This document shows positions 16,787 through 26,760 of a stretch of 64,000 nucleotides of DNA, in pieces (positions within the stretch are counted from its first letter, which is position 1; each line of letters opens with the position of its first letter). The stretch covers positions 421,802-485,801 of the forward strand of contig NZ_BMHT01000006.1 of assembly GCF_014641455.1 (NCBI RefSeq), written 5' to 3'. The DNA is from Hymenobacter cavernae (GTDB lineage: Bacteria > Bacteroidota > Bacteroidia > Cytophagales > Hymenobacteraceae). A program made the position numbers and the translations under genes. The notes beneath the pieces were generated by a model. The model worked only from the letters and a program-made list of their open reading frames with translations, had not been told where the DNA came from and ran no database searches.

Positions 16787-18844
16787 ATGTTTCGTTATCT
16801 GAGTGGCATTTCGCTGCTGCTTTTAACTCTTACTACTAATTCTTACGGGCAGGCACCAAAGCTGAAAGATCCGATTCAATTCGGAGAAGTTACTGCTGCT
16901 GATTTCGCCACAGTTGCGCCAACCTCGCGCCCTGATAGTGCCGCGCCGGCCGAGATTCTCTGCGATTTTGGCAAGTCGCGAATTGAAGGCGCGCGGGAGA
17001 AGTTTCAGGTGATATTTGAGCGCGTGGCACGTATCCGCATTCTGCGCAAAGCGGGCTACGAATGGGCCACTGTGCAGGTCCCGCTCTATGTAAAAGACAA
17101 TGAGGTAGAAGAGCTGCAAAAGCTTAAAGGCATCACCTACAACCTGGTAGATGGTAACCTGGTGAAAGACAAGCTCGATATCAGCAAAGCGGGCTTCAAG
17201 GAAGTTATCGACAAAAACCACCGACTGTATTCGTTCACGTTACCCAACGTGCGCGAGGGCTCTATCATCGAGTTCAGCTATACGATCAAATCAGATTTCG
17301 TATTCAACCTGCAAGACTGGCAGTTTCAGCACGATGTTCCGGTGCGCTGGAGTGAGTACCGAGCCACGCTGCCGCAGTTTTTCCGCTACAAACAAACGAT
17401 TCGTGGCTACCTGCCCTTTGCCGTGCAGGAAACCCAGGCCGTGCCCTATAGCACCTCCTACAGCGAGGATGCCAAGGATGGCTTCGGCAACAGGTTAACC
17501 ATGAATAGCGGCCACAACGCCGTTATTACGGGGCAGGCCTTGCAGTGCCGCTGGGTACTACAGAACGCGCCAGCTTTCCGGGAAGAGCCATTCATGACCA
17601 CTGCACGCGACTACATACGCAGCGTCAATTTTGAGCTCTCCGGCTCTGACTTTTCCCGGTCCGGCAACGATTACCATGACGTGACGGGCACCTGGGAGAA
17701 AATAGCTGACAATCTGCAAAAGGAAGAACTGTTCGGCGCTTTATTAAAGCAGAACGCACCCCTAGGTGCCGAGGCCCAGGCATTGCAGAAAGCGGCAGCT
17801 AGCCCGGCCGAACGCGCGGCTGCCGTGCTGGCCCTGGTGCAGCAGCAAGTAAAATACAACGGCCAGGAGCGAATTTACGCTTCGCAGTCATTGCGCAAAG
17901 TATGCGAGCAGCACCTAGGTAGCTCTTCCGATGTGAACCTGCTGCTGGTGCAGACTTTGCGCGCCGCGGGTTTGGAGGCCAACCCCTTGCTGCTCAGCAC
18001 CCGCCGGCACGGCCGCATCCAGACCAATTTGCCGGAGCAGAGTCAGTTCAACTACGTCATAGCACACGTTGCTTTGCCTGATAAATCGGATTTGCTGCTA
18101 GATGCGACCGAGCCGCTGTTGCCGGCGGGGGTGCTGCCAGAACGCTGCCTGAATGGGGAAGGTCGCCTGATAGCCACCACGGGCCGGTGGGTTCCCCTGG
18201 TGCCTGCCAAGCGGTACGTGCAATTCACCACCGCTCAGTTAGCCCTCGACGACAAAGGAGGCTTGCAGGGGAAATTGCACCTGGAGTATGATGGTTATGC
18301 GGGCTTGGAAGCACGCAAACAGGTGCTGGCGCTAGGTGAAAGCACTTACCAGACGCAGCTCACCCGCCGCTGGTCCGACTGGCGTTTCACGGGGCCATTG
18401 GTGTTGCAAGGGCTACAGGATCCATCTAAAATCCTGCAAGCTGATTTGCCGTTGGCGCTGCCGGCACCCGAAACGCCTGCTGCCTTGCTTTATCTGCCGC
18501 TGGCTCAAACCCTTGGCCAACTCACCAACCCATTCAAGCACGAAGAGCGGCAGTTCCCGGTCGATTTCAGCATGCCCCACGAGTACATGCAGATGGTCAC
18601 GCTCACGCTGCCGACCAGCTACGTAGTGCAGGAAAAGCCAGCCAACGTGGTGCTAGCTCTGCCCAATAATGGGGGTAAGTTCCTGTACAGCGTTACGCAG
18701 CCTACGCCCAGCACGCTGCAAATCATTTCCCGCCTTCAGCTGCTCAAGTCAGTATACAGCCCCGACGAGTACGGGGCACTGCGGGAATTTTATAACCGCG
18801 CCATTGCCAAGCACGCCGAAATGCTCGTGCTCCAGCACAAGTAG
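16787..18844 (+). CDS. DUF3857/transglutaminase-like protein, degenerate active site (first of three)
   Basis: 685 aa, signal peptide MFRYLSGISLLLLTLTTNSYGQ. A DUF3857 beta-sandwich domain (about 50-230; FTLPNVREGSIIEFSYTIKS) precedes a transglutaminase-like core (about 330-450) and a C-terminal DUF3858-type domain. In the core, the usual Gly-x-Cys-Lys-Asp site reads HLGSSSDVNLLL (about residue 378) and the usual Phe-Asn-His reads QFNYVIAHV. Both catalytic Cys and His are therefore absent; only the DAT acidic segment remains. This variant occurs in other Bacteroidota DUF3857 proteins as far as I recall. Probably periplasmic, in tandem with two paralogs. Function unknown. Confidence 0.85.
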   Translation: MFRYLSGISLLLLTLTTNSYGQAPKLKDPIQFGEVTAADFATVAPTSRPDSAAPAEILCDFGKSRIEGAREKFQVIFERVARIRILRKAGYEWATVQVPLYVKDNEVEELQKLKGITYNLVDGNLVKDKLDISKAGFKEVIDKNHRLYSFTLPNVREGSIIEFSYTIKSDFVFNLQDWQFQHDVPVRWSEYRATLPQFFRYKQTIRGYLPFAVQETQAVPYSTSYSEDAKDGFGNRLTMNSGHNAVITGQALQCRWVLQNAPAFREEPFMTTARDYIRSVNFELSGSDFSRSGNDYHDVTGTWEKIADNLQKEELFGALLKQNAPLGAEAQALQKAAASPAERAAAVLALVQQQVKYNGQERIYASQSLRKVCEQHLGSSSDVNLLLVQTLRAAGLEANPLLLSTRRHGRIQTNLPEQSQFNYVIAHVALPDKSDLLLDATEPLLPAGVLPERCLNGEGRLIATTGRWVPLVPAKRYVQFTTAQLALDDKGGLQGKLHLEYDGYAGLEARKQVLALGESTYQTQLTRRWSDWRFTGPLVLQGLQDPSKILQADLPLALPAPETPAALLYLPLAQTLGQLTNPFKHEERQFPVDFSMPHEYMQMVTLTLPTSYVVQEKPANVVLALPNNGGKFLYSVTQPTPSTLQIISRLQLLKSVYSPDEYGALREFYNRAIAKHAEMLVLQHK

Positions 18845-18995
18845 CCCTGCTTGATCTACCCTTGACACCAAACCCAGGTACTAACCAGAAACGTCGAAAA
18901 ACATAGGATCATATATATTCCTAGGTTCTTTCCCTGGTCAACTGCATCGACCACATTTTATTCTAAAACTCTCAACTTTAATTACTTCTAGCTTT

Positions 18996-21053
18996 ATGCA
19001 ACTACGTGTACTCCGTGGCGTGCTAGCCCTGGCGGTGCTCAGTGGCACCGGTCTGACAGCCTACGGCCAGGCCGATCCAATCAAATTTGGCAAGCCCGAT
19101 CCGCAGGATTTTGAAGCCAAAAATTTTGTGGCCGACAGCGCCGCTGAAGCCGTCATTCTCTGCGACTTCGGCCGCTCCCGCTTCGAGATGATGGAAAACG
19201 ATTTCAAAGTGGTGTACGACCGGGTGCTGCGCATCAAGATCCTGAAAAAGTCGGGCTACGACTGGGCCACCCTCAAGGTGCCGCTTTATAAGAAAGACAA
19301 GCAGGAAGAAAAGCTGGTCAACCTGCGCGGCTACACTTATAATATGGTGAATGGGCAACTGACCAAAGACAAGTTGGAGTCATCGGCCGTGTTCAGTGAG
19401 CAGCGCAGCACCAATACATCTGTGCGCAAGTTCACGCTGCCCAATGTGCGCGTAGGCTCGGTAATAGAGGTGGCCTACACCGTCAACTCCGACTTTTTGT
19501 TCAACTTTCAGGATTGGCAATTTCAGCATTCCATTCCGGTACGCTGGAGCGAGTACCGGGCGGGCATTCCCGAGTATTTTGATTATAAAATGCTGATGCA
19601 GGGCTACGAAGCCCTTACCGTGCAGGAGCGCACGGAAAATACCGGCCAGTTTACCATCCGCTTTGCCGGCGGTTTCACTGGCGAAAGCTCGTGGTCGGGC
19701 GGTAGCGGACGGCAGGCAGCCAGCTCCGAAACCGTAACGGCTCGCGTCACTAATTACCGCTGGGCCATGCAGAACGTGCCGGCTTTCAACGACGAGCCGT
19801 TTATGACTACGTCCGACGACTACGTGTCGCGCATCGACTTTGAGCTAGCCGGTGTGCAGTGGCCCAACGAAGCCTACCGAAGCGTGGCCGCGACGTGGGA
19901 GAAGATTAATACCAGCCTGCTCGACGACGAAACCTTCGGGGCGCAACTCAAACGTGGTGGCTTCCTCAAAGAAAAAGTAGCAGCCATTATGGCGCAGCAC
20001 ACCGACCTAGGTGCCCGCGTGGCGGCGGTGCATCAGCTTGTGCGCCAATCAATAAAGCACAACGGACAGAACAGATTCTACGCCACCAGCACCCTGCGCC
20101 ACGCCTATGATCAGCACACCGGCAACGCCGCCGACGTCAACCTGCTGCTTATTGCGCTGCTGCGCGACGCAGGCCTGGAGGCCAACCCCGTGCTGCTCAG
20201 TACCCGCGACAATGGCGCGGTAAACCAGAATCTGCCACTACTTTCGAAGTTCAACTACGTGGTAGCTCACGTAATGCTCCCCGACAAGCAGGAAATGCTG
20301 GTTGATGCGACCGAGGAGCTGCTGCCCTGCGGCACGCTGCCCACCCGCTGCCTGAGCGGGCAGGGCCGTCTTATTATGCCCAAAGCCGAGGATTCACGCT
20401 GGATCGATTTGCAGCCCAACCAGCGCTATGTGGAGTATCGCAAGGTGGACCTGAAGCTGGATGAGCATGGCGCCCTGACGGGCAACGTGCACCAGGAGCA
20501 CGGCGGCTACGAGGCTCAGCACCAACGCGAACGGCTGCGCACCCAGGGCGAAAAGAAATACATGGAGGAGCTAGCCAAAGGCCACGACAACTGGAGTCTA
20601 GGTAAGTACGCCTTCCATCAGCAGGACGACTTGCAGAAGCCCCTGAGCCTGGATTATGAATTTGCGACAACCGGCAACGATGCTGCCGCTACTACCTTGT
20701 ACCTTAATCCCATACGCGAATTCGCGGGCTCCAAAAACCCGTTTATACACGAAGATCGTCGCTTCCCGGTGAACTTCGGAGCGGGAATGGAGGAAACGAC
20801 CATGCTCACTATTACGCTGCCAGCGGGCTACGTGACGGAAGAGCTGCCCAAGCAGGCCATCGTAGAATTGCCAGACAATGGTGGGCGTTTTATGTACAGC
20901 GTTACGAACCTGAACGGCGCGGTGCAGGTGATAAGCCGCATGAACCTGCGCAAGCCCGTGTATTCGGCTGAAGAGTATGCTAGCTTACGCGAGTTCTACA
21001 CGCGCATGCTGGCCAAGCACGGCGAACAGATTGTAGTCAAAAAGAAATCGTGA
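18996..21053 (+). CDS. DUF3857/transglutaminase-like protein, degenerate active site (second of three)
   Basis: 685 aa, the same length as the preceding gene and clearly its paralog (FTLPNVRVGSVIEVAYTVNS; FQHSIPVRWSEYRAGIPEYF). Signal peptide MQLRVLRGVLALAVLSGTGL. The core reads HTGNAADVNLLLIALL (about residue 376) and KFNYVVAHVMLPDKQ, so the nucleophilic Cys and the His are again replaced, while VDATEELLPCG keeps the acidic position. The gap to the first gene is 151 bp; the next gene starts at its stop codon. Probably envelope-located. Recent duplication with strong conservation argues the non-catalytic form is selected, not decaying. Confidence 0.85.
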   Translation: MQLRVLRGVLALAVLSGTGLTAYGQADPIKFGKPDPQDFEAKNFVADSAAEAVILCDFGRSRFEMMENDFKVVYDRVLRIKILKKSGYDWATLKVPLYKKDKQEEKLVNLRGYTYNMVNGQLTKDKLESSAVFSEQRSTNTSVRKFTLPNVRVGSVIEVAYTVNSDFLFNFQDWQFQHSIPVRWSEYRAGIPEYFDYKMLMQGYEALTVQERTENTGQFTIRFAGGFTGESSWSGGSGRQAASSETVTARVTNYRWAMQNVPAFNDEPFMTTSDDYVSRIDFELAGVQWPNEAYRSVAATWEKINTSLLDDETFGAQLKRGGFLKEKVAAIMAQHTDLGARVAAVHQLVRQSIKHNGQNRFYATSTLRHAYDQHTGNAADVNLLLIALLRDAGLEANPVLLSTRDNGAVNQNLPLLSKFNYVVAHVMLPDKQEMLVDATEELLPCGTLPTRCLSGQGRLIMPKAEDSRWIDLQPNQRYVEYRKVDLKLDEHGALTGNVHQEHGGYEAQHQRERLRTQGEKKYMEELAKGHDNWSLGKYAFHQQDDLQKPLSLDYEFATTGNDAAATTLYLNPIREFAGSKNPFIHEDRRFPVNFGAGMEETTMLTITLPAGYVTEELPKQAIVELPDNGGRFMYSVTNLNGAVQVISRMNLRKPVYSAEEYASLREFYTRMLAKHGEQIVVKKKS

Positions 21054-21061
21054 GCCTGCCC

Positions 21062-23008
21062 ATGCGCTTTTCCAGCTTGTTCTTGTTGAATACAGGCATC
21101 TGCCTGACCACGGCGCTGGCCGCAGCGGCCGGTGGCAAGGAGCCGCACTACCCGGTGGCCACGCTGGCGCCGGCTTTGCGCGAAAATGCCCACGCCGTCA
21201 TTCGGACGGAAGAAGAAACGCTGCTCGTGAAATCGGCCGGGCGCACGGTGCGCACGGTGCGCCGCGCCACAACAGTGCTCGACGAAGCCGGTGCCAACTG
21301 GGCCACGCAGCTGGTGTATTACGACCAGCTGAGCAGCGTGAGCTACCTGCGCGGCACCGTGTACGACGCCGAAGGGCAGGCCGTGCGGCAGCTCCGCGCT
21401 TCCGACGTGAAGGACTACGGCCTCTCAGACGGCTTCAGCCTGGCCACCGATGCCCGCGGCCGCGTGGCCGATCTACGCCAACCTAGCTACCCCTACACGG
21501 TAAGCTTTGAATACGAGGTTGTTTCGGATAACTCGCTGTTTTATACCACCTGGCAGCCCCAATCCGACGAGCAGCTTGCCGTGGAGCAAGCCAGCTTTCG
21601 GGTGCTCACGCCGGCTAGCCTGCCGCTGCGCTTTCAGGAGCGGCACCTACCAAAAGGCGTGGCCGTTGCCCATAGTCAGCAGGGCGACTTGCAGGTGTAT
21701 CAGTGGGAGCTGACGGCATTGCCGGCCCAGGAGGAAGAGCCCTACGGTCCGCCTTTGTCGGAAATGGTGCCCGCGGTAGCCACGGCCCCTACCACGTTTG
21801 AAGTGCAAGGGCACCGGGGCAGCCTAACTTCTTGGCAAGACCTAGGTCTGTGGAACTACGAGCTGAATACGGGTCGCGACGTGCTGCCGGAGGCGGTGCA
21901 AGCCCGCGTGGCGGCGCTGGTAAAAGATGCCCCCGACGAGCGCACGCGCATCCGCCGCGTGTATGATATGCTGCAATCGTCGACCCGCTACGTGTCGGTG
22001 CAACTAGGGCTAGGTGGCTGGCAGACCATTCCGGCTACCAACGTGAGCAACACCGGCTACGGCGACTGCAAAGCGCTGTCGAACTACTGCATGGCGCTAC
22101 TGAAAGCGGCCGGCGTGCAGAGCTACTGCGCCCTGGTGCGGGCCGATGAGCCCGACATTCGGACGGATTTCCCAAGCAACCAGTTCAACCACGTCGTACT
22201 GTGCGTGCCCCTCACGAAAGCAGCCAAGCGAGACACCGTTTGGCTGGAATGCACGAGCCAGAACACGGCCCTGGGGTATATGGGCAGCTTCACCGGCAAC
22301 CGTCATGCGCTGCTGCTCACGCCGGGCGGCGGACAGATCGTGTGCACGCCCCGCTACGGCGCCGCCGAAAACCGGCGCGAACGGCGCGCTGATGTATACC
22401 TCGATGCGCAGGGCAGCGCCACAGCCATGCTGCACACCCGCCGTACGGGGCTGGAACAAGACCAGTTCAGCCAGCTGCTGCACGGCCTGGATCCGGCGCA
22501 GCAGAAGAAACGCATTGCGGAATCGTTGCCGCTCAGCAATTTCAGTATCAGCAAGTTTGCTCTAACGGATGACGCTAAAGCCGCCATTCCCACCATCAAC
22601 GAGACCCTAGGTCTGACGCTGCCGCAGTTTGGCACGCCCAGCGGGCGGCGGGTGTTCGTGGTCCCAAACCTGCTGAGCCGCCTGCCCGCTGTGTCGGCAC
22701 CAGTAGGCGAGCGGCAGACCGATATCTGGCTGGCCAGCGCATTTTCGCACGCCGATACGGTGCGCATTCACGTGCCGGCCGGCTTTCAAACCGAAAGCAT
22801 TCCGGCCCCGGTGAAGCTGACTACCGCCTTCGGCACCTACTCCACCCAGATGCAGACGCTGCCTGATGGCACGCTCCAGTACGTGCGCAGCCTGCACATG
22901 CCGCGCACCCGCTTTCCCCGCACCGAATACCCAGCATACGTCGAGTTCCGCCGCAAAATAAACGCTGCCGACAAAGCGCAGCTTGTGCTGGTTAAAACGG
23001 AAAGCTGA
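21062..23008 (+). CDS. DUF3857/transglutaminase-like protein with intact Cys-His (third of three)
   Basis: About 648 aa. A GTG at 21050 overlaps the stop of the previous gene (GTGA), suggesting translational coupling; the ATG at 21062 gives the cleaner signal peptide (MRFSSLFLLNTGICLTTALA). After the DUF3857 domain the transglutaminase core is intact at the nucleophile (NTGYGDCKALSNYCMALL, Cys336) and at the His (QFNHVVLCV, His377); the acidic position is Glu in WLECTSQ (396). It is thus the only plausible catalyst of the trio: a periplasmic cysteine peptidase or amidase-like fold, substrate unknown. It probably works with the two non-catalytic paralogs co-transcribed upstream. Confidence 0.85.
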   Translation: MRFSSLFLLNTGICLTTALAAAAGGKEPHYPVATLAPALRENAHAVIRTEEETLLVKSAGRTVRTVRRATTVLDEAGANWATQLVYYDQLSSVSYLRGTVYDAEGQAVRQLRASDVKDYGLSDGFSLATDARGRVADLRQPSYPYTVSFEYEVVSDNSLFYTTWQPQSDEQLAVEQASFRVLTPASLPLRFQERHLPKGVAVAHSQQGDLQVYQWELTALPAQEEEPYGPPLSEMVPAVATAPTTFEVQGHRGSLTSWQDLGLWNYELNTGRDVLPEAVQARVAALVKDAPDERTRIRRVYDMLQSSTRYVSVQLGLGGWQTIPATNVSNTGYGDCKALSNYCMALLKAAGVQSYCALVRADEPDIRTDFPSNQFNHVVLCVPLTKAAKRDTVWLECTSQNTALGYMGSFTGNRHALLLTPGGGQIVCTPRYGAAENRRERRADVYLDAQGSATAMLHTRRTGLEQDQFSQLLHGLDPAQQKKRIAESLPLSNFSISKFALTDDAKAAIPTINETLGLTLPQFGTPSGRRVFVVPNLLSRLPAVSAPVGERQTDIWLASAFSHADTVRIHVPAGFQTESIPAPVKLTTAFGTYSTQMQTLPDGTLQYVRSLHMPRTRFPRTEYPAYVEFRRKINAADKAQLVLVKTES

Positions 23009-23039
23009 TTTACGGCCCGACTACCCTAGCCTACCTTGA

Positions 23040-23070
23040 AAAGCCTGTCAGATCCTGACGGGCTTTTTAA
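23040..23070 (+). terminator. terminator after the DUF3857 cluster
   Basis: AAAGCCTGTCAG pairs with CTGACGGGCTTT (one G-T pair) and is followed by TTAA. It closes the three-gene DUF3857 unit. Confidence 0.85.
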
Positions 23071-23298
23071 GTATATGCCTGATTATTCAGGCACTTAACA
23101 CCTTGAGCAGAAGCCAAAAGCACAATCTCAGGAGCCTGTTGTCATTTTCTAAAATGCCCTACAGACGCTTAAAAACGGCTTTTATCCTTCAAAACCACAA
23201 TAAAATATCGTCATCATGCTATAACCCCTAGTTTTTAGTCAATTACATTCTATATTGTTGGCGCCTAACCTTCACCAACTATTCATCTTTTTTCTACT
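23071..23298. other. AT-rich leader of the first metalloprotease gene
   Basis: About 230 bp of AT-rich DNA with no gene or obvious repeat, similar in character to the leaders before the beta-helix protein (2.2 kb) and the SGNH hydrolase (42.7 kb). It probably contains the promoter. Confidence 0.5.
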
Positions 23299-25914
23299 AT
23301 GAAGCCAACTTTTACCCTTCCTACTACTTGGCGACCCGCCCTGCTGGCGGCTCTGCTAAGTGCAGGACTCGCTATTCCACAGCAGGCGGCTGCTCAACGA
23401 GTTCTGTGGGCTGATGACCCACAAGTGCCCGCGCAGGCCCGCCCGGTGACTAATTCGCTTAAGCAATATCGTGCGGTGGCTTTCCAATTGGATGCCGTGC
23501 GCGACGCGCTACGAACGGCACCAGCCGCCGCAACAGACGCCGCGCGTAAATCCAGCACCATCATCTCGCTACCTCTGCCCGACGGCTCCTCGGGCCGCTT
23601 CCGGGTAGCCGAGTCGCTGGTGATGGACCCGGCGCTGGCAGCGCGCTACCCCATGATCAAGACGTACGTGGCGGAAGGCATCGACGACCCCAATGCCAGC
23701 GCTCGGCTCGATGTGAGCCCGGCGGGTTTTCACGCCATGATCCGCTCGTTCAATAACATTGTATTCATTGACCCGGCCGCGAAAGGCGATGATTCTCATC
23801 ACTTGGTGTTCGACCGGCGCGCTATGGATTTTGCCAGTCAGCAACGCACCTGCTATACCACCGAAACCTCTACAGCCGCGGCTCTGACACCTAGCTCGGT
23901 GCTGGCACCGAACGGCGACATCCTACGGACCTACCGCCTGGCGGTGTCGTGTACGGGTGAGTATGCCCGCAATAAGTCGGTGAACACAACGGCCCCAACC
24001 AAAGCAGAAGCCCTGGCCGGCATTGTCGCCTCGATAAACCGGGTGAGTGGTGTTTACGAGCAGGAGCTAGCAATTCGCTTCGTACTGATCCCGACTACGG
24101 ATCAGGTTATCTACCTGGACCCCGCAACGGACCCCTTCACCAACCTGAGCAACAGCGCCACGCTGACCACGAACCAAACGACCATCGATAACGTGATTGG
24201 CACGGCCAACTACGACATTGGTCACATCTTCAATACGGCTGATGGCGGCATCGCTGGGCTAGGTGTTGTATGCCGGGCCGGCCAGAAAGCCCGCGGCTCC
24301 ACGGGCCTGCCTAACCCCACCGGCGACGCCTTCGACATTGACTACGTAGCCCACGAAATAGGTCACCAGTTTGGCGGCAACCACACCTTCAACGGCAACC
24401 TAGGTTCGTGCGCCGGCGGCAACCGCTCGGCAGCCAACGCCTACGAGCCCGGCAGCGGCACCACCATCATGGCCTACGCTGGTATTTGCGGCGCCAACAA
24501 CACGCAGTCGAACAGCGACCCGTATTTCCACAGCCGCAGCTTCGACGAAATCACGACCTACGTGCGGGGCAATGGCAATTGCAGCGCGAACACGCCTACG
24601 GGCAACCAGGCGCCGGTAGTGAATGCCGGACCTAGCTACAACATTCCGCTGAACACGCCCTTCACGCTCACCGGCTCAGCTACTGATCCCGACGGCGACC
24701 GACTCACCTACTCCTGGGAAGAGTTCGACCTAGGTCCGGCCGGCGCACCGAACGCACCAAGCGGCAATGCGCCAATTTTCCGCTTCTTCCCGCCCACGCC
24801 GAATCCTTCGCGTACGTTCCCATCGGCCGTGCGTCCGGGCGGTCAGCCAGGTGCGCTCCTCACTAACGTGCCCGTAATCGGCGAGATTCTGCCGAGCTAC
24901 GCCCGCACGATGAACTTCCGCTTCGTGGCCCGCGACAACCGCGTTACGGGTGGTGCCGTTGACTACGCCACGACCACCGTTTCGGCTATTCCCAACACCG
25001 GCCCCTTCGTCGTAACGGCTCCGAACGCAGCTAACCTGACCCTCACGGCCGGTATTCCGCAGCAAGTAACCTGGGACGTGGCTAATACCACGGCAGCGCC
25101 CATCAGCGCGGCTGGGGTCAACATCCTGCTGTCGGTGGACGGTGGCCGTACGTTCAGCATCAACTTGCTGTCGAACACGCCTAATGATGGCTGCGAGTAC
25201 GTGACGATTCCGCCGATCTACGGTAACATTGCCGCTGCTCGTCTCAAAGTAGAAGCCGAAGGCAACATCTTCTTCGACATCTCCGACAACGACTTCGCCG
25301 TGCAGGTGTCTACCACGCCCACGTTCTTCCTGACGCCCGCCTGTGCGCCAGCTGGCGGCTTGGCCGTGTGCCCCGGCACTGCCGTTACGGTACCGATGTT
25401 TGTAGGTCAATTCCAGAACTTCAAAGGCCAAGTGGCCCTGACGGCAACTGGTTTGCCCGCCGGCGTAACCGCCACCTTCGCCCCAGCCACCTTGCTGGCC
25501 GGCAACAGCACCCAGCTCCTGCTCAGCACCGCGGCCACTGTAGCACCAGGCACCTACCCAATAACCGTGACGGGCACCAGCGGCAGCATCACGCAGAGCA
25601 AGGTTATCAGCCTCATCGTGTCGACGGCGGCCTGCCCGCTGGCCTCGGTGCAGCCGGGCATCCTGAAGGGCGTCGAGGTTTATCCGAACCCCAGCACGGG
25701 CGTGTTCCAGTTGCAGATCAACAACGCCCAGCGCGGTGCCGTGCAGCTGCACATCACCGATGGCCTAGGTCGTACGATGCTCAGCCAAAAGCTGAACAAG
25801 GGTGCTGCCCCATTACAGCATTCTGTCGACCTAAGCCAGTTGGCCAACGGTATCTACCAGCTTCACCTGGCGCTGCCCGACGGCTCCACGGTTACGCGCC
25901 TGCTCAAGCAGTAG
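23299..25914 (+). CDS. secreted reprolysin-like zinc metalloprotease with T9SS sorting domain
   Basis: 871 aa. The signal peptide ends near QQAAAQ. A prodomain (about 30-180) contains SLPLPDGSSGRFRVAESLVM and ARLDVSPAGFHAMIRS. The metzincin domain (about 200-440) carries the zinc site HEIGHQFGGNHTF (His352, Glu353, His356, His362) and a following Met segment (TTIMAYAGICG). Next come a PKD/cadherin-like domain (FTLTGSATDPDGDRLTYSWE), an Ig-like domain, and a C-terminal type A sorting domain (VYPNPSTGVFQL, ending TVTRLLKQ). It is exported by the T9SS and probably degrades extracellular protein. Its close paralog lies at 26761-29601. Confidence 0.93.
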   Translation: MKPTFTLPTTWRPALLAALLSAGLAIPQQAAAQRVLWADDPQVPAQARPVTNSLKQYRAVAFQLDAVRDALRTAPAAATDAARKSSTIISLPLPDGSSGRFRVAESLVMDPALAARYPMIKTYVAEGIDDPNASARLDVSPAGFHAMIRSFNNIVFIDPAAKGDDSHHLVFDRRAMDFASQQRTCYTTETSTAAALTPSSVLAPNGDILRTYRLAVSCTGEYARNKSVNTTAPTKAEALAGIVASINRVSGVYEQELAIRFVLIPTTDQVIYLDPATDPFTNLSNSATLTTNQTTIDNVIGTANYDIGHIFNTADGGIAGLGVVCRAGQKARGSTGLPNPTGDAFDIDYVAHEIGHQFGGNHTFNGNLGSCAGGNRSAANAYEPGSGTTIMAYAGICGANNTQSNSDPYFHSRSFDEITTYVRGNGNCSANTPTGNQAPVVNAGPSYNIPLNTPFTLTGSATDPDGDRLTYSWEEFDLGPAGAPNAPSGNAPIFRFFPPTPNPSRTFPSAVRPGGQPGALLTNVPVIGEILPSYARTMNFRFVARDNRVTGGAVDYATTTVSAIPNTGPFVVTAPNAANLTLTAGIPQQVTWDVANTTAAPISAAGVNILLSVDGGRTFSINLLSNTPNDGCEYVTIPPIYGNIAAARLKVEAEGNIFFDISDNDFAVQVSTTPTFFLTPACAPAGGLAVCPGTAVTVPMFVGQFQNFKGQVALTATGLPAGVTATFAPATLLAGNSTQLLLSTAATVAPGTYPITVTGTSGSITQSKVISLIVSTAACPLASVQPGILKGVEVYPNPSTGVFQLQINNAQRGAVQLHITDGLGRTMLSQKLNKGAAPLQHSVDLSQLANGIYQLHLALPDGSTVTRLLKQ

Positions 25915-25944
25915 CCCGTTCTACTTGCTTTGCGCAACAGTCAG

Positions 25945-25976
25945 AAGCGGCTCCCGAATGGGAGCCGCTTTTTTTG
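25945..25976 (+). terminator. terminator of the first metalloprotease gene
   Basis: A perfect 11-bp stem (AAGCGGCTCCC pairing with GGGAGCCGCTT) with a 4-nt loop and a run of T. Confidence 0.93.
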
Positions 25977-26091
25977 TGCCTGCTTTTCCAACTTGTCTTT
26001 TGTAAGATATGCCTGCCAGTAGACGTTGAAGCATGCCCAACCAACGCCAAAAAGCGTATCTCATTTCTTTGTCTTTGCTTCGCACCTAGCT

Positions 26092-26685
26092 ATGCTGCCG
26101 CACTTACGTTTGTTCGCTACTTTCTCGCTCACAAGCGTTTGCTGCGTCGTATTGGCCTGCTCAGCTCCTGCTCATATGCCTAGCTCATCAAGCGCGACCA
26201 CCGCACAGGAAACTGGCCCTGATTTCTGGCAAACCGTACCGGCCGAGCAAGCGCAGCAGCTCGGCAAACCTAGGTTTGCCCCGAGCCGCTACTACGTGGC
26301 CGCCCTCGACCTGGAAGGCTTACAGAAAGCATTGGCCGATGTGCCAGTCGATGGCTCGTCGGGGCTGCTGCTGGCGCTGCCCTTGCCGGATGGCTCGCGC
26401 CTGTGGTTTCGGATGCGCGCCACCACGGTGATGGCGCCGGAGCTGGCCGCCCGCTACCCAATGCTGCGCACCTACGCCGGCGAACTACCAAACCAACCCG
26501 AAAATCGTGTGCGCCTGGATCTTACGCCCACAGGCTTGCGGGCCATGATCATCTACGAAGGCCAGAGCCTGCTCATCGAGCCATACCGCCCCGGCGATAC
26601 GGCCCACTACCTCTGCTTCGACAAAGCCAGCTTGCCAGCCGGCAGCAAGCAACCTTTTAGCGAAGCTGGTTTCAATACAAACTAG
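26092..26685 (+). CDS. lipoprotein consisting only of a metalloprotease prodomain-like domain
   Basis: About 197 aa from the ATG at 26092. The N-terminus MLPHLRLFATFSLTSVCCVV leads to a lipobox (VLAC), so it is a lipoprotein. The rest matches the prodomain of both flanking proteases: LALPLPDGSRLWFRMRATTV, then ELAARYPMLRTYAGEL, then VRLDLTPTGLRAMIIYEGQS and a closing IEPYRPGDTAHYLCFD. The zinc domain and sorting domain are absent and the gene ends with a proper stop, so this is not simply a broken copy. Inference: a membrane-anchored inhibitor, chaperone or docking partner for the two proteases. Confidence 0.8.
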   Translation: MLPHLRLFATFSLTSVCCVVLACSAPAHMPSSSSATTAQETGPDFWQTVPAEQAQQLGKPRFAPSRYYVAALDLEGLQKALADVPVDGSSGLLLALPLPDGSRLWFRMRATTVMAPELAARYPMLRTYAGELPNQPENRVRLDLTPTGLRAMIIYEGQSLLIEPYRPGDTAHYLCFDKASLPAGSKQPFSEAGFNTN

Positions 26686-26760
26686 GTGGCTACAACTTGC
26701 CGATTCACGTAAGCCCGCCGATTCACTTTATACCAAAGTGGTTACTTAGCTTCTTTATTT

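Noticed and set aside
24730..25752. Long antisense open frame (340 codons) inside the first metalloprotease gene
   Set aside because: No domain or signal; it is the complement of well-supported coding sequence. GC-rich genes give such frames commonly.
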